Of a stretch of 64,000 nucleotides of DNA, positions 1 through 7,728 are shown in pieces. Source of the stretch: JBEVJK01 sp040510195 (lineage in GTDB: Bacteria; Pseudomonadota; Alphaproteobacteria; Rhizobiales; Rhizobiaceae); contig JBEVJK010000081.1 of NCBI GenBank assembly GCA_040510195.1, positions 1 through 64,000 of the forward strand, given 5' to 3'. Both the position numbers and the translations under genes were made by a program. Within the stretch, counting starts at the first letter, position 1. Each line of letters starts with the position of its first letter. A model generated the notes under the pieces. That model saw only the letters and a program-made list of their open reading frames with translations, did not search any database and was not told where the DNA came from.

Positions 1-626
1 TTCTCGTCGAACCAGCGTCCGCCGAAAGAGTTGTTCATGGACGTGAGCAGGGCCATGTTCTCACCCCAGCCGGCCTTGCCCCGCAGGCAGATGCCATTGA
101 TGTCGGCCGCGCGGTCGGTCATCGTGCGCGCCGCATCGGCGATGAACTCCCAGGTCGGGGCTTCCGGCATCTTGAGCCCGGCCTTCTCAAGCAGGTCGGT
201 GCGATACATGATCATGGCCGATTCGCCGTAGAAGGGCGCGGCATAGAGCTTGCCATCGACGCTCAAACCGCCGGCGATCGCCGGAAGGATGTCGGCGACG
301 TCGTAGTCGTCGCCAAGCTTGTTGAGTTCGAGCAGCCATCCTTGTTTTGCCCAGATCGGAACTTCGTAGTTTCCGATGGTGATCACATCATACTGGCCGC
401 CCTTGGTGGCAATGTCAGTGGTGACGCGCTCGCGCAGCACGTTCTCCTCGAGCGTCACCCATTCGAGCTGGATGTCGGGGTTCTTGGCCGTGAAGTCGTC
501 GGTCAGCTTCTGCATGCGCACCATGTCGCCATTGTTGACCGTGGCGATGGTGATCGTCTCCGCCTGCGCAGCAAACGCCAGCGCGCTGGCCGAGCACAGG
601 CCCAGCATGAGCGTACGAAGTTTCAT
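1..626 (-). CDS. Polyol-type ABC transporter substrate-binding protein (5' part only)
   Basis: Periplasmic solute-binding protein (family 1) of an ABC importer. The N-terminal 208 residues are visible and the gene runs off the left edge. Residues 1-22 form a signal peptide (MKLRTLMLGLCSASALAFA, cleavage near AQA/ETI). The mature start ETITIATVNNGD and the stretch LEWVTLEENVLRERVTTDIA resemble the sorbitol/mannitol-binding proteins (SmoE/MtlE) of rhizobia. The ATG at 626 follows a good ribosome site (GGGAGG, 7 nt upstream). A palindromic operator lies 23-55 bp upstream, and the same core precedes the SorC-family regulator at 3481-4440, so I infer that this regulator controls it. Permease and ATPase genes would follow outside the window. 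The substrate is inferred; another sugar alcohol is possible. Confidence 0.85.
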   Translation of the reverse strand, partial: MKLRTLMLGLCSASALAFAAQAETITIATVNNGDMVRMQKLTDDFTAKNPDIQLEWVTLEENVLRERVTTDIATKGGQYDVITIGNYEVPIWAKQGWLLELNKLGDDYDVADILPAIAGGLSVDGKLYAAPFYGESAMIMYRTDLLEKAGLKMPEAPTWEFIADAARTMTDRAADINGICLRGKAGWGENMALLTSMNNSFGGRWFDE

Positions 627-648
627 CAAAGTCCTCCCTAAACCAAAG

Positions 649-681
649 TGAGCAATTGTCCTTGATATGGGCAATTACTCA
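649..681. promoter_or_regulatory. Palindromic operator upstream of the polyol ABC gene
   Basis: Two 12-bp arms, TGAGCAATTGTC (649-660) and GGCAATTACTCA (670-681), form an inverted repeat with 10 of 12 matching positions and a 9-bp spacer. The first arm recurs exactly at 4557-4568 upstream of the SorC-family regulator, again followed after 9 bp by GGCA. The site sits where a regulator of the minus-strand transporter promoter would bind. Seen in sequence; the link to the SorC protein is inference. Confidence 0.6.
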
Positions 682-858
682 CCTTCACGAGGGCAAGTCA
701 AGGCGGATTCGATGGTGCAATGCAGCACCGCCGGGACGTCGGCCAGGCGGTCGCCGTTGCAACGCGGCGGGATTCCTTGCGTTCTGCCTGATATGGGTAG
801 ACTGAGCACGGTCCGCGGCGGCGATTCGAGCGCGGCGGCCGACGCAAAGGGCGAGGCA

Positions 859-2259
859 ATGGGTGTCACAGTTCAGGATGTCGGCGGCACCATGCTTGCC
901 GACCCGCAGCCCACGACATTGGAGCAGCGGCGCCGCAAGCGGCTCGGCGCCATGCTGGCGCGTGCCGTGCGAGAGGGTGCGCGCCTGCAGTTCTGGGCTC
1001 GCTCGGGGGCGCTGGCGGTGGTCGCGGTCTTTTTCGGCTTCATCGCCAAATGGGACGCCTCCTACCTGTTCATCCTCGGCAGCCTGCTGTTCTTCTTCCT
1101 GGTCGGCGCGTGGCAGTATTGGCTGGTCCGCATGCGGCGGGACCCGCCCTGGCTCGCCTATGTCGTCGGCACGCTGGACATCGTGCTGGTGACCTGGCTG
1201 CTGGTCGGGCCCAATCCGTTCGCGGACGGGGGAATGCCGCCGGCGATGCAGCTCCGGGACGGCAGCTTCAAATATCTGCTGATCTTCGTCTGCCTGGGCG
1301 CGCTGACGCTGTCGCCGCGGTTGGCGCTCTGGCTCGGCATCGCCGCCGCAATCTCATGGAGCGCGGCCGTGCGCTGGGTGATCAGCCAGCCGGGCACGGT
1401 CGTGTCCTATGGCCGGCCGGGCGCCATGCCGGCTGCCGACCATGCGAAGCTGGCGCTCGATCCCAACTTCGTCAGCCTCATCGATCAGACGACGCACGTC
1501 GTGGTGATCCTGATCATCACCGGCATCCTCGCCATCGTCGTGTCGCGCTCGCGGCGACTGGCCGACGACTACATCGTGGCCGAGCGCGCGCGGGTGAACC
1601 TGGCGCGCCACTTCTCCCCCAACCTCGTCGACGAGCTGGCCTCGACGGACGAGCCGTTCGGGCCGGTGCGGCGCCAGGAGGTGGCGGTGCTGTTCGCCGA
1701 CATCGTCGGCTTCACGGCCTATTCGGAGGACCAGGCGCCGGAAGCGGTGTTCGAGCTCTTGAGGCAATTCCACCGGCGCATGGAGCAGGTGGTTTTCGAC
1801 CATGGCGGCACCGTGGACAACTACATCGGCGACTGCATCATGGCGACCTTCGGGGTGCCGCACCCGGCCGCCGACGATCCGCTTCGAGCGCTCAACTGCG
1901 CGCGCGCCATGATCGGCGCCCTCAGGAGCTGGAACGGACGGCGCGTGGCGGGCGGCGAGCCGGCGGTCGACGTGCGCATCGGCGCCCAGTACGGCACCGT
2001 GGTGCTCGGCGCGGTCGGCAGCGAGCGCAACCTCTCCGTGGCGGTGGTGGGCGACACCTGCAACGTGGCGAGCCGGCTGCAAGCCTTGTGCCGCGAGCTC
2101 GATGCCGAGATCTGCATCGGGGACGAGCTGATCGCCGCGATCGGCCCGGATGCGCCGGCGCCGGCCCTTGCCGGGCTGGTGGAGCGTCGCGGCGTCACGC
2201 TGCGCGGGCGCGACGAGCCGGTGAACGTCTGGGCCCTGCCCCAGACGGCCGCCGCCTGA
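859..2259 (+). CDS. Membrane-anchored class III adenylate/guanylate cyclase
   Basis: Makes a cyclic nucleotide at the inner membrane. The N-terminal ~230 residues hold about six hydrophobic segments (from LALVV-like helices near residue 45 to VVVILIITGILAIVV near 215), followed by a short linker (LARHFSPNLVDELA) typical of cyclases. The catalytic domain begins near residue 275 with VAVLFADIVGFTAYSE (metal Asp present) and continues through VDNYIGDCIMATFG and VGDTCNVASRLQ (transition-state Asn and Arg present). The base-selecting Lys expected in the KxxGD region is Asn here. I chose the ATG at 859, preceded by a purine-rich AAGGGCGAGG; an in-frame ATG at 667 would give 530 aa but crosses the operator region. 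It ends 6 bp before the convergent LysR gene. Which nucleotide it makes cannot be decided from sequence. Confidence 0.85.
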   Translation: MGVTVQDVGGTMLADPQPTTLEQRRRKRLGAMLARAVREGARLQFWARSGALAVVAVFFGFIAKWDASYLFILGSLLFFFLVGAWQYWLVRMRRDPPWLAYVVGTLDIVLVTWLLVGPNPFADGGMPPAMQLRDGSFKYLLIFVCLGALTLSPRLALWLGIAAAISWSAAVRWVISQPGTVVSYGRPGAMPAADHAKLALDPNFVSLIDQTTHVVVILIITGILAIVVSRSRRLADDYIVAERARVNLARHFSPNLVDELASTDEPFGPVRRQEVAVLFADIVGFTAYSEDQAPEAVFELLRQFHRRMEQVVFDHGGTVDNYIGDCIMATFGVPHPAADDPLRALNCARAMIGALRSWNGRRVAGGEPAVDVRIGAQYGTVVLGAVGSERNLSVAVVGDTCNVASRLQALCRELDAEICIGDELIAAIGPDAPAPALAGLVERRGVTLRGRDEPVNVWALPQTAAA

Positions 2260-2265
2260 GCGCCT

Positions 2266-3180
2266 TCAGGGCTGCAGCCCGTTCAGGGCGTTGAAGGCCG
2301 CCATCTCGGCCAGGATCCAGTCGCGAAAGGCGCGGATTCTCGGCAGGTTGCGGCGGCCCTCCGGATAGACGAGCCAGTAGGCATGGCCGTCGTCGGCGGT
2401 CAGCGCGAAGGGCTGGATCAGCCGGCCCTCGGCCAATTCGTCGACGAACAGCGCCCGGGTCAGGATTGCCACGCCCTGGCCGGCGAGCGCCGCGGTGCCC
2501 TCATAGGTCTGGGCGCCCATGCGGCTCGCCGGACGGTCGGTCTGGCCCTCGAACGGCACGCCGGCGGCCTCGAACCACTGCTGCCACCAGGGGTCGTCGC
2601 GGCCGATCAGCGGCAACCTCAGAAGGTCCGCGGGCGCCTCGACGCCGCCGATCGACGCCGCGAGCGCCGGGCTCAGCATGGGCGTGAAGTCGGAGCGCAG
2701 CAGGTGGTGGGCGGCAAGCCCCGGCCAGCGGCCGCCGCCCGACCGGATGCCGAGGTCGACCTCCTCGCGGCTGAAATCCACCAGGTCGCCGGTGGTCTCG
2801 AGCCGGACGGCGAGATTGGGATGGGCGATCTGGAAGGAGCCCAGCCGACGGGCGAGCCAGTTGGCGGCGAAGGTCGCCACGGTGCTGATCACCAGCAGGC
2901 CGTCGGCACTGGAGCGGGCCGCCGCAAAGGCGCCGCGCAGCAGCTCGAAGGCTTCCGTGACCTGCGGGGCCAGCCGCCGGCCGGCGGCCGTCAGCTCGAT
3001 CTGGCGCGGTTTGCGCAGGAACAGCGGCGTGCCGAGACGCTCTTCCAGGAGCTTGATCTGGTAGCTGGCGGCGGCCTGGGTCATGCCGAGTTCCGCCGCG
3101 GCCCGCGTGAAGCTCAGCAGGCGAGCAGCGGCCTCGAACACACGGACGGCCGCGAGAGGTGGCAGCTGCGAAGCACTCAT
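2266..3180 (-). CDS. LysR-family transcriptional regulator (GcvA-like)
   Basis: 304-aa DNA-binding regulator of normal LysR length. The winged-helix domain lies at residues ~8-65, with the helix-turn-helix in SFTRAAAELGMTQAAASYQI. The rest is the two-lobe periplasmic-binding-like effector domain. The opening PPLAAVRVFEAAARLLSFTRAA and the RxLAP turn are typical of the GcvA/AmpR branch. It is divergent from the small DUF1127 gene at 3287, a pairing I know from other Proteobacteria. A 17-bp inverted repeat with T-N11-A spacing starts 2 bp beyond its start codon and should serve both autoregulation and control of the neighbour. Effector and wider regulon are unknown. Confidence 0.88.
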   Translation of the reverse strand: MSASQLPPLAAVRVFEAAARLLSFTRAAAELGMTQAAASYQIKLLEERLGTPLFLRKPRQIELTAAGRRLAPQVTEAFELLRGAFAAARSSADGLLVISTVATFAANWLARRLGSFQIAHPNLAVRLETTGDLVDFSREEVDLGIRSGGGRWPGLAAHHLLRSDFTPMLSPALAASIGGVEAPADLLRLPLIGRDDPWWQQWFEAAGVPFEGQTDRPASRMGAQTYEGTAALAGQGVAILTRALFVDELAEGRLIQPFALTADDGHAYWLVYPEGRRNLPRIRAFRDWILAEMAAFNALNGLQP

Positions 3181-3181
3181 G

Positions 3182-3198
3182 CATAAGCCTGACTTATG
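3182..3198. promoter_or_regulatory. LysR-type box between LysR gene and DUF1127 gene
   Basis: CATAAG-CCTGA-CTTATG is a perfect 6-bp inverted repeat with a 5-bp spacer, and it contains the T-N11-A pattern (T3184, A3196) of LysR boxes. It directly abuts the LysR start codon (3178-3180) and lies 89 bp upstream of the divergent small gene. Binding is inferred. Confidence 0.6.
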
Positions 3199-3286
3199 GA
3201 CGCTGCTCGGATTTCAATTGGAAATCCGGCCCGCCGACACTCAGATTCAATGGCATCGATCAACGCAACGATCAACAGGTGACGCC

Positions 3287-3469
3287 ATGACACCGTATGG
3301 AACGACCCTCAGCGGCAAGGACCATCGCAACTGGGCGACCTGGGTGGCCCGGGTGTTCGCGCCGGCGCTTGCGCGTCCGCGCACGCTCGACCCGCGCAGC
3401 CTCTCCGACCATCTCCTGCGCGACATGGGCTTCCTCGACGGCCAAGATCCGCACTCGCCTCGTCGTTAG
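3287..3469 (+). CDS. DUF1127-type small protein
   Basis: 60-aa protein whose C-terminal half (TLDPRSLSDHLLRDMGFLDG) matches the pattern of the DUF1127/YjiS family, in which a short Arg-rich region precedes L-x-D-x-x-L-x-D-I/M-G. In other alphaproteobacteria DUF1127 proteins affect RNA turnover or phosphate and carbon metabolism; nothing here fixes the role. The start at 3287 follows AACAGGTGAC. A longer in-frame reading from 3083 would run antisense through the LysR start and is rejected. It is divergent from the LysR gene and probably under its control. It ends 11 bp before the convergent SorC-family gene. Confidence 0.75.
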   Translation: MTPYGTTLSGKDHRNWATWVARVFAPALARPRTLDPRSLSDHLLRDMGFLDGQDPHSPRR

Positions 3470-3480
3470 GAGTGGCGAGG

Positions 3481-4440
3481 TCAGCCCGCGGCGAGCAGCG
3501 CGGCAGCGGTTCTCTCGTCGGTGATAAGCCCGTTGACCAGCCGCCGCGTGACCGCCGCCAGGATCCCCGGCAGCTTGCGCTCGCCCATGGCGATGGCCAC
3601 CACCAGCGATCGCTCGCGCGACGGCAGCGGGGCGGAGGCGACGCGGTCGTTGGTGATGCCGTCGACCAACCGGCCGTCGCGGTCGAAGGCCCAGCCGACG
3701 ATCTCACCCACCGCGCCGGCCTTCTGCAGCGCCTTGAGTTCGGCCTCGGTGATGAAACCGTCCTCGTAGAGCGGCGCGTTGGCGCCGAGGTCGCCGATGC
3801 CGACGAAGGTGACGTCGGCCTGCGCGGCCAGCGTGAGCGCCGGCTGGATCATCGGCTGGGCCAGCAGCATCTGGCGCTCCTCCTGGGACGAGGCGATGAC
3901 GGGCAGCGGCATCGGGAAGCTCCTGGCCTTGATCGTGTCGGCCATGGTGAAGATGACGTTGTAATAGGCCGCCGATCCGTCAGGCGCGATGTTGCCGGTC
4001 AGCGAGACCAGCTTGTGCTGCGGGCACTCCATCGGCGAGAGCTGCTCGATCGCGGCTTTCAGCGTGCGGCCGGTGCCGACCGCCAGCACGATCGGATCGG
4101 GCGAGCGCAGCCGACGCTCGATCTCGGCGGCCGCCGCCTCGGCGAGGCCGAGCGTGGTCGACGGCGACGCCGGGTCGCTGGGCACGACCTCCGACAGATC
4201 CAGCGCGAAGCGAGACCTCAGCCGCGCCGCCAGCTCCAGGCATTCGGCGATGGGATGGTCGATGCGGACCTTGACCAGGCCCTCGGAGACGGCAAGCGAG
4301 ACCAGCCGTTGCGCGCTCTGCCGCGACACGCCGAGCTTGGCGGCAATCTGGTCCTGGGTGTTGCCGGCGACGTAATAGAGCCAGCCGGCACGGGCCGCGT
4401 CGTCATGGCGGGCGTTGGGGCCTTCCTGGCGAACGCTCAT
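3481..4440 (-). CDS. SorC/DeoR-family sugar-binding transcriptional regulator
   Basis: 319-aa regulator. The N-terminal helix-turn-helix (residues ~15-60: AGWLYYVAGNTQDQIAAKLG then VSRQSAQRLVSLA) is followed by a large phosphosugar-binding domain (VLAVGTGRTLKAAIEQL, TFVGIGDLGANAPLYEDG, VDGITNDRV), the standard SorC/CggR layout and length. In rhizobia such proteins sit beside and control sorbitol/mannitol ABC operons. Here the likely target, the transporter gene at 1-626, lies ~2.8 kb away, separated by the cyclase and LysR/DUF1127 genes. The shared operator core at 649 and 4557 supports control of the transporter and autoregulation. The leader (4441-4556) contains a 19-bp GC palindrome. The start at 4440 is chosen because upstream codons run into non-conserved sequence. 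Confidence 0.9.
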   Translation of the reverse strand: MSVRQEGPNARHDDAARAGWLYYVAGNTQDQIAAKLGVSRQSAQRLVSLAVSEGLVKVRIDHPIAECLELAARLRSRFALDLSEVVPSDPASPSTTLGLAEAAAAEIERRLRSPDPIVLAVGTGRTLKAAIEQLSPMECPQHKLVSLTGNIAPDGSAAYYNVIFTMADTIKARSFPMPLPVIASSQEERQMLLAQPMIQPALTLAAQADVTFVGIGDLGANAPLYEDGFITEAELKALQKAGAVGEIVGWAFDRDGRLVDGITNDRVASAPLPSRERSLVVAIAMGERKLPGILAAVTRRLVNGLITDERTAAALLAAG

Positions 4441-4501
4441 GCGGCAAGTCCCCGCGATCGCACCGTGAGAGCCGCCCTGCCCGCTTGCACATCCACCCCC
4501 T

Positions 4502-4520
4502 GCGCGGGGCCGCCCCGCGC
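4502..4520. repeat. Perfect GC palindrome in the SorC-family gene leader
   Basis: GCGCGGGGC (4502-4510) and GCCCCGCGC (4512-4520) are perfect 9-bp arms around one base, so they cannot form a normal hairpin loop without opening the centre. They lie 62 bp upstream of the regulator start, between it and the operator. It may be a protein site or part of the end of the cobT transcript. Role unknown. Confidence 0.45.
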
Positions 4521-4556
4521 TCGTTCGAGGGCCCATAGTGGCAAGAAAGCGCTGAT

Positions 4557-4589
4557 TGAGCAATTGTCTTTGCGTTGGGCATTCGTTCG
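4557..4589. promoter_or_regulatory. Second copy of the polyol-regulator operator
   Basis: TGAGCAATTGTC at 4557-4568 is identical to the arm at 649-660. After the same 9-bp spacer comes GGCATTCGTTCG, a weaker match to the second arm (7 of 12). It lies 117 bp upstream of the SorC-family start and 21 bp from the cobT stop, so it most likely mediates autoregulation. Confidence 0.5.
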
Positions 4590-4609
4590 CCACCGGACCG
4601 GGGAGGTCC

Positions 4610-5632
4610 TTAACACTCCCCTTTGTCCGAAACGCCCGCCTCCTCGAAGCTCGCCATGCCGGCGAAGCAGGCACAGGCCGAGCGGACGACGTTGACGGCA
4701 AGGCATGCCCCCGACGCCTCGCCGAGGCGCATGCCGAGGTCGAGCAGCGGCGACAGGCCGAGCAGGTCGAGCAGGCGCCGATGCGGCGTCTCGGCCGAGA
4801 CATGCGCGGCCTGCACGTGGTCGAGCGCGGCCGGATCGATCGAGGCGAGCGGTGCGACCGCCGCGGTGACCACGAAGCCGTCGAGCAGCACCGGCACCTT
4901 GCGCAACCGCGCCGAAAGGGTGGCGCCGAGTATGGCGGCCAGCTCGCGACCGCCGAGCGCCGCAGCGACCCGCAGGGGATCGGCGAGCACCGCCTCATGG
5001 CGCTCCAGCCCGGCATCGACCGCAGCCGCCTTGCGAGCGAGCCCGCTGTCGTCGACGCCAGTGCCGCGCCCGACCCAGACATCGCCCGGCTCGTCGAACA
5101 AGGCTGCCGCGACGGCTGCTGCGGCGGTGGTGTTACCGATCCCCATCTCGCCCAGGCAGAGCAGGTCGGTGCCCTCCTCGACAGCGTCGAAGCCGGTCGC
5201 CACGGCGTCGAGGAAGGCACGCTCGTCCATCGCCGCCGCTTCGGTGAAGTCACCCGTCGGCTCGTCGATCGCCAGCGGCACGACCCTGAGCTGGGCGCCG
5301 GCGGCACGCGCCAGCTGGTTGATGGCCGCGCCGCCGGCCGCGAAATTGGCCACCATCTGCGCCGTCACCTCGGCCGGGAAGGCCGAGACGCCTTGCCGCG
5401 TGACGCCGTGCGAGCCGGCGAAAACCAGGACGGCGATGCGATCGAGCCGCGGCATCGCGCGACCTTGCCAGCGGGCCAGCCAGGCGACCAGGTCCTCGAG
5501 CCGGCCGAGGCTGCCCTGGGGCTTGGTCAGGCCATTCTGGCGCAGCTGGGCGGCCGCCACCGCGGCAGCATCGCCCATCGGCAGGTCCAGACAAGCGGCG
5601 CGCAGTTCGTCGAAATCCGCGAAGCGGGTCAT
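4610..5632 (-). CDS. cobT: Nicotinate-nucleotide:dimethylbenzimidazole phosphoribosyltransferase
   Basis: Transfers phosphoribose from nicotinate mononucleotide to dimethylbenzimidazole to make alpha-ribazole phosphate, the lower-ligand precursor of B12 (CobT of Salmonella; called CobU in the Pseudomonas denitrificans scheme). The 340-aa length is normal. Recognisable stretches are LTKPQGSLGRLEDL near residue 35, VLVFAGSHGVTRQGVSAFP near 70, LCLGEMGIGNTTAAAAV near 160, and the C-terminal LLDLGMRLGEASGACLA, which holds the expected catalytic Glu; the family more often reads GEGTGA there. It is last in the cobA-cobB-cobV-cobT run, 15 bp after cobV. The dimethylbenzimidazole synthase BluB is not in the window. 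Confidence 0.95.
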   Translation of the reverse strand: MTRFADFDELRAACLDLPMGDAAAVAAAQLRQNGLTKPQGSLGRLEDLVAWLARWQGRAMPRLDRIAVLVFAGSHGVTRQGVSAFPAEVTAQMVANFAAGGAAINQLARAAGAQLRVVPLAIDEPTGDFTEAAAMDERAFLDAVATGFDAVEEGTDLLCLGEMGIGNTTAAAAVAAALFDEPGDVWVGRGTGVDDSGLARKAAAVDAGLERHEAVLADPLRVAAALGGRELAAILGATLSARLRKVPVLLDGFVVTAAVAPLASIDPAALDHVQAAHVSAETPHRRLLDLLGLSPLLDLGMRLGEASGACLAVNVVRSACACFAGMASFEEAGVSDKGEC

Positions 5633-5647
5633 GAGAAGGCCTTTCGG

Positions 5648-6412
5648 TCAAATGAAAACGAGACAGGCGACGGCAAGCACTGTCGACTCGGCGACCTGCT
5701 CCAGCGCGCCGAGGACATCGCCCGTCTGGCCGCCGATGCGGGCGAGGCAAGCGCGTCGGAGCCACCAGAAGGCAATGCCGAGGGCAATTGCCGCGGCGAG
5801 CGCGCCGGGGATGCCGAGCGCCACGACCAGGGCGAGCGCGCCGAGCCCCAGGGAGATCCGGGCCGCGGCGGCGGGGACGGCGCCGACGCCGGCCGACAGG
5901 CCGTCGCTGCGGGCGGGCGGCACACTGCGCATGAAGGCCGGCAGCAAGCTGCGAGCGGCGGCATGCGCGGCAGGGAGCGCCAGCAGCACCAGCCCGGGGG
6001 CGGCGAGCGAGGCCACCGCGCTCGCCCTGAACAGGAGCGAGAAGGTAAGCGCCAGCGCACCATAGGTGCCGACCCGGCTGTCGCGCATGATCTCCAGGCG
6101 GCGCTCGGGCGTGGTGCCGCCGCCGAAGCCGTCGGCGGTGTCGGCGAGCCCGTCCTCGTGGAGCGCGCCGGTGGCCAGCATGCCGACCCCGATGGCGGCC
6201 AGCGCGGCCGGGGCGGCCGGAAGGCCGGCACGCGCCAGCAAGGCGTAGGCCGCCGCGGCCGCGACGCCGACAGCCGCGCCGGCCAGCGGGGCCGCCCATT
6301 GTGCGGCGGCAAAGGCCCGTCCGGCGCCGTCCGGGACCGGCAGCGGAAGCCGCGTGTAGAAGGCGAGGCAGAGCATGACGTCCTCGACGATGTCGCGCGG
6401 CGCGGCTGGCAT
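5648..6412 (-). CDS. cobV: Adenosylcobinamide-GDP ribazoletransferase (cobalamin synthase)
   Basis: Joins adenosylcobinamide-GDP and alpha-ribazole (phosphate), the final assembly step, at the inner membrane (CobV, CobS in Salmonella). The 254-aa protein is strongly hydrophobic with about six membrane segments. It carries the family signature HEDGLADTADGFGGG near residue 75, an Asp-rich metal and substrate site, followed by RRLEIMRDSRVGTYGA. The ATG at 6412 lies 2 bp after the cobB stop, so translation is probably coupled. A longer upstream reading would run in the wrong frame through cobB. Confidence 0.95.
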   Translation of the reverse strand: MPAAPRDIVEDVMLCLAFYTRLPLPVPDGAGRAFAAAQWAAPLAGAAVGVAAAAAYALLARAGLPAAPAALAAIGVGMLATGALHEDGLADTADGFGGGTTPERRLEIMRDSRVGTYGALALTFSLLFRASAVASLAAPGLVLLALPAAHAAARSLLPAFMRSVPPARSDGLSAGVGAVPAAAARISLGLGALALVVALGIPGALAAAIALGIAFWWLRRACLARIGGQTGDVLGALEQVAESTVLAVACLVFI

Positions 6413-6414
6413 CG

Positions 6415-7728
6415 TCAGCTCCGTGCGATGGCGTGGAAGAAAGCGCCGCTCACCAGGCCGCGGCGGCCGCCGAAGGCGCCCAGCGGCCGGCCTTCCCCGT
6501 CGGCGAGATCGGCAAGCGGCGGGTCGCCGCCGGCCTCGGTCAGCCGGGCATAGTGGAACTCGTGGCCCCTGACCTCGCTGCCGGCAGGCCCCAGCGCGCA
6601 GTCGGCCAGCAGGCGGGCGGACCGGTAGCCGAGGTTCATCCGGCGCTCGGCGAAGCTGGTCCGGTGGCCAAGCAGGCCAAGCATGGGGTGCGTCTCGCCT
6701 TCGGCATCCTCCAGCGCTTCGCCCAGAACCATGAAGCCGCCGCACTCGCCGTGCACCGGGCGGGTCGCGCAAAAGCGATGCATCCCGTCGCGGAAGGCCG
6801 CCGCTGCGGCGAGCCGGCCGGCATGCAGCTCCGGATAGCCGCCGGGGAGCCAGGCGACGTCGCAGTCGCCGGCCGGCGGCTCGTCGGCGAGCGGCGAGAA
6901 CGGCACCAGCTCGGCACCGGCAGCGCGCCAGTGCGCCGCGACATGCGGGTAGAGGAAGGAGAAGGCGTCGTCGCGCGCCAGCGCGATGCGCTGGCCGGGG
7001 GGCGGCAGGGCCGCCGCATCGTCGGCGTGCTCCGGCGCCAGCGGAGCAGCGAGCGCGACGATGCGGTCGAGGTCGAGCGAGCGCTCCGCCATGTCGGCGA
7101 GCCGGTCGAGATGCCGGGCGAGGTCCGGGTGCTCGCCTGCCTGCACCAGCCCAAGATGGCGCTCCGGCAAAGTCAGCGCGGGGTCGCGCAGGATGGCGCC
7201 GACGACCGGAATGCCGATCGCCTCGATGGCCTCGGCGGCCAGGCGCCGGTGGCGCTCGCTGCCCAGCCGGTTGAGGATGACGCCGGCGACCCGCACGTCG
7301 CGGTCGTAGGTGGCGAAGCCCTTGGCGACCGCGGCGGCCGTCTGCGACTGGCCGGAGGCGTCGAGCACCAGGATGACCGGCAGCCCGTAGAGTCGCGCCA
7401 GGTCGGCCGCGGAGCCGGAGCGGCCGGGAGCACCCGGAATGCCGTCGAAAAGGCCCATCGCGCTCTCGACGACCAGCAGTTCGACCGTCTCCGCCGCGCG
7501 CGCCGCCAGCCCGGCGAGCAGGCCCGGCGCCATCGCCCAGCTGTCGAGGTTGACGCCTTCGCGGCCGGTTGCCGCCCGGTGGAAGCCGGGGTCGATATAG
7601 TCGGGACCCGATTTGGCACCGCCGACCGCCAGCCCGCGGCGCGCAAGCGCCCTCAAGAGGCCGATGGTGACGCTGGTCTTGCCCGACCCGGAGCGCGGCG
7701 CGCCGATGATCAAAGCGCGGGCGCTCAC
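6415..7728 (-). CDS. cobB: Hydrogenobyrinic acid a,c-diamide synthase
   Basis: Glutamine- and ATP-dependent amidation of the a and c acetate side chains of hydrogenobyrinic acid, before cobalt insertion. 437 aa. The N-terminal dethiobiotin-synthetase-like domain has the P-loop GAPRSGSGKTSVT (residues 9-21) and KSGPDYIDPGFH. The C-terminal class I glutaminase domain has the nucleophile Cys in VHGECGGFMVLG and a His in GHEFHYARL. Its ATG overlaps the cobA stop by 4 nt (ATGA). The substrate is assigned as hydrogenobyrinate rather than cobyrinate because the cluster is of the late-cobalt type (CobN, CobG). Confidence 0.95.
   Translation of the reverse strand: MSARALIIGAPRSGSGKTSVTIGLLRALARRGLAVGGAKSGPDYIDPGFHRAATGREGVNLDSWAMAPGLLAGLAARAAETVELLVVESAMGLFDGIPGAPGRSGSAADLARLYGLPVILVLDASGQSQTAAAVAKGFATYDRDVRVAGVILNRLGSERHRRLAAEAIEAIGIPVVGAILRDPALTLPERHLGLVQAGEHPDLARHLDRLADMAERSLDLDRIVALAAPLAPEHADDAAALPPPGQRIALARDDAFSFLYPHVAAHWRAAGAELVPFSPLADEPPAGDCDVAWLPGGYPELHAGRLAAAAAFRDGMHRFCATRPVHGECGGFMVLGEALEDAEGETHPMLGLLGHRTSFAERRMNLGYRSARLLADCALGPAGSEVRGHEFHYARLTEAGGDPPLADLADGEGRPLGAFGGRRGLVSGAFFHAIARS

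Noticed and set aside
667..858. N-terminal extension of the nucleotide cyclase (start at 667)
   Set aside because: It would begin inside the operator palindrome and the extra 64 residues show no domain character; ATG 859 fits better.
3083..3286. N-terminal extension of the DUF1127 gene
   Set aside because: Runs antisense through the LysR 5' end; the ATG at 3287 with its ribosome site gives the normal family size.
4556..6553. 665-aa plus-strand open frame
   Set aside because: Antisense to cobT and cobV, which are clearly real.
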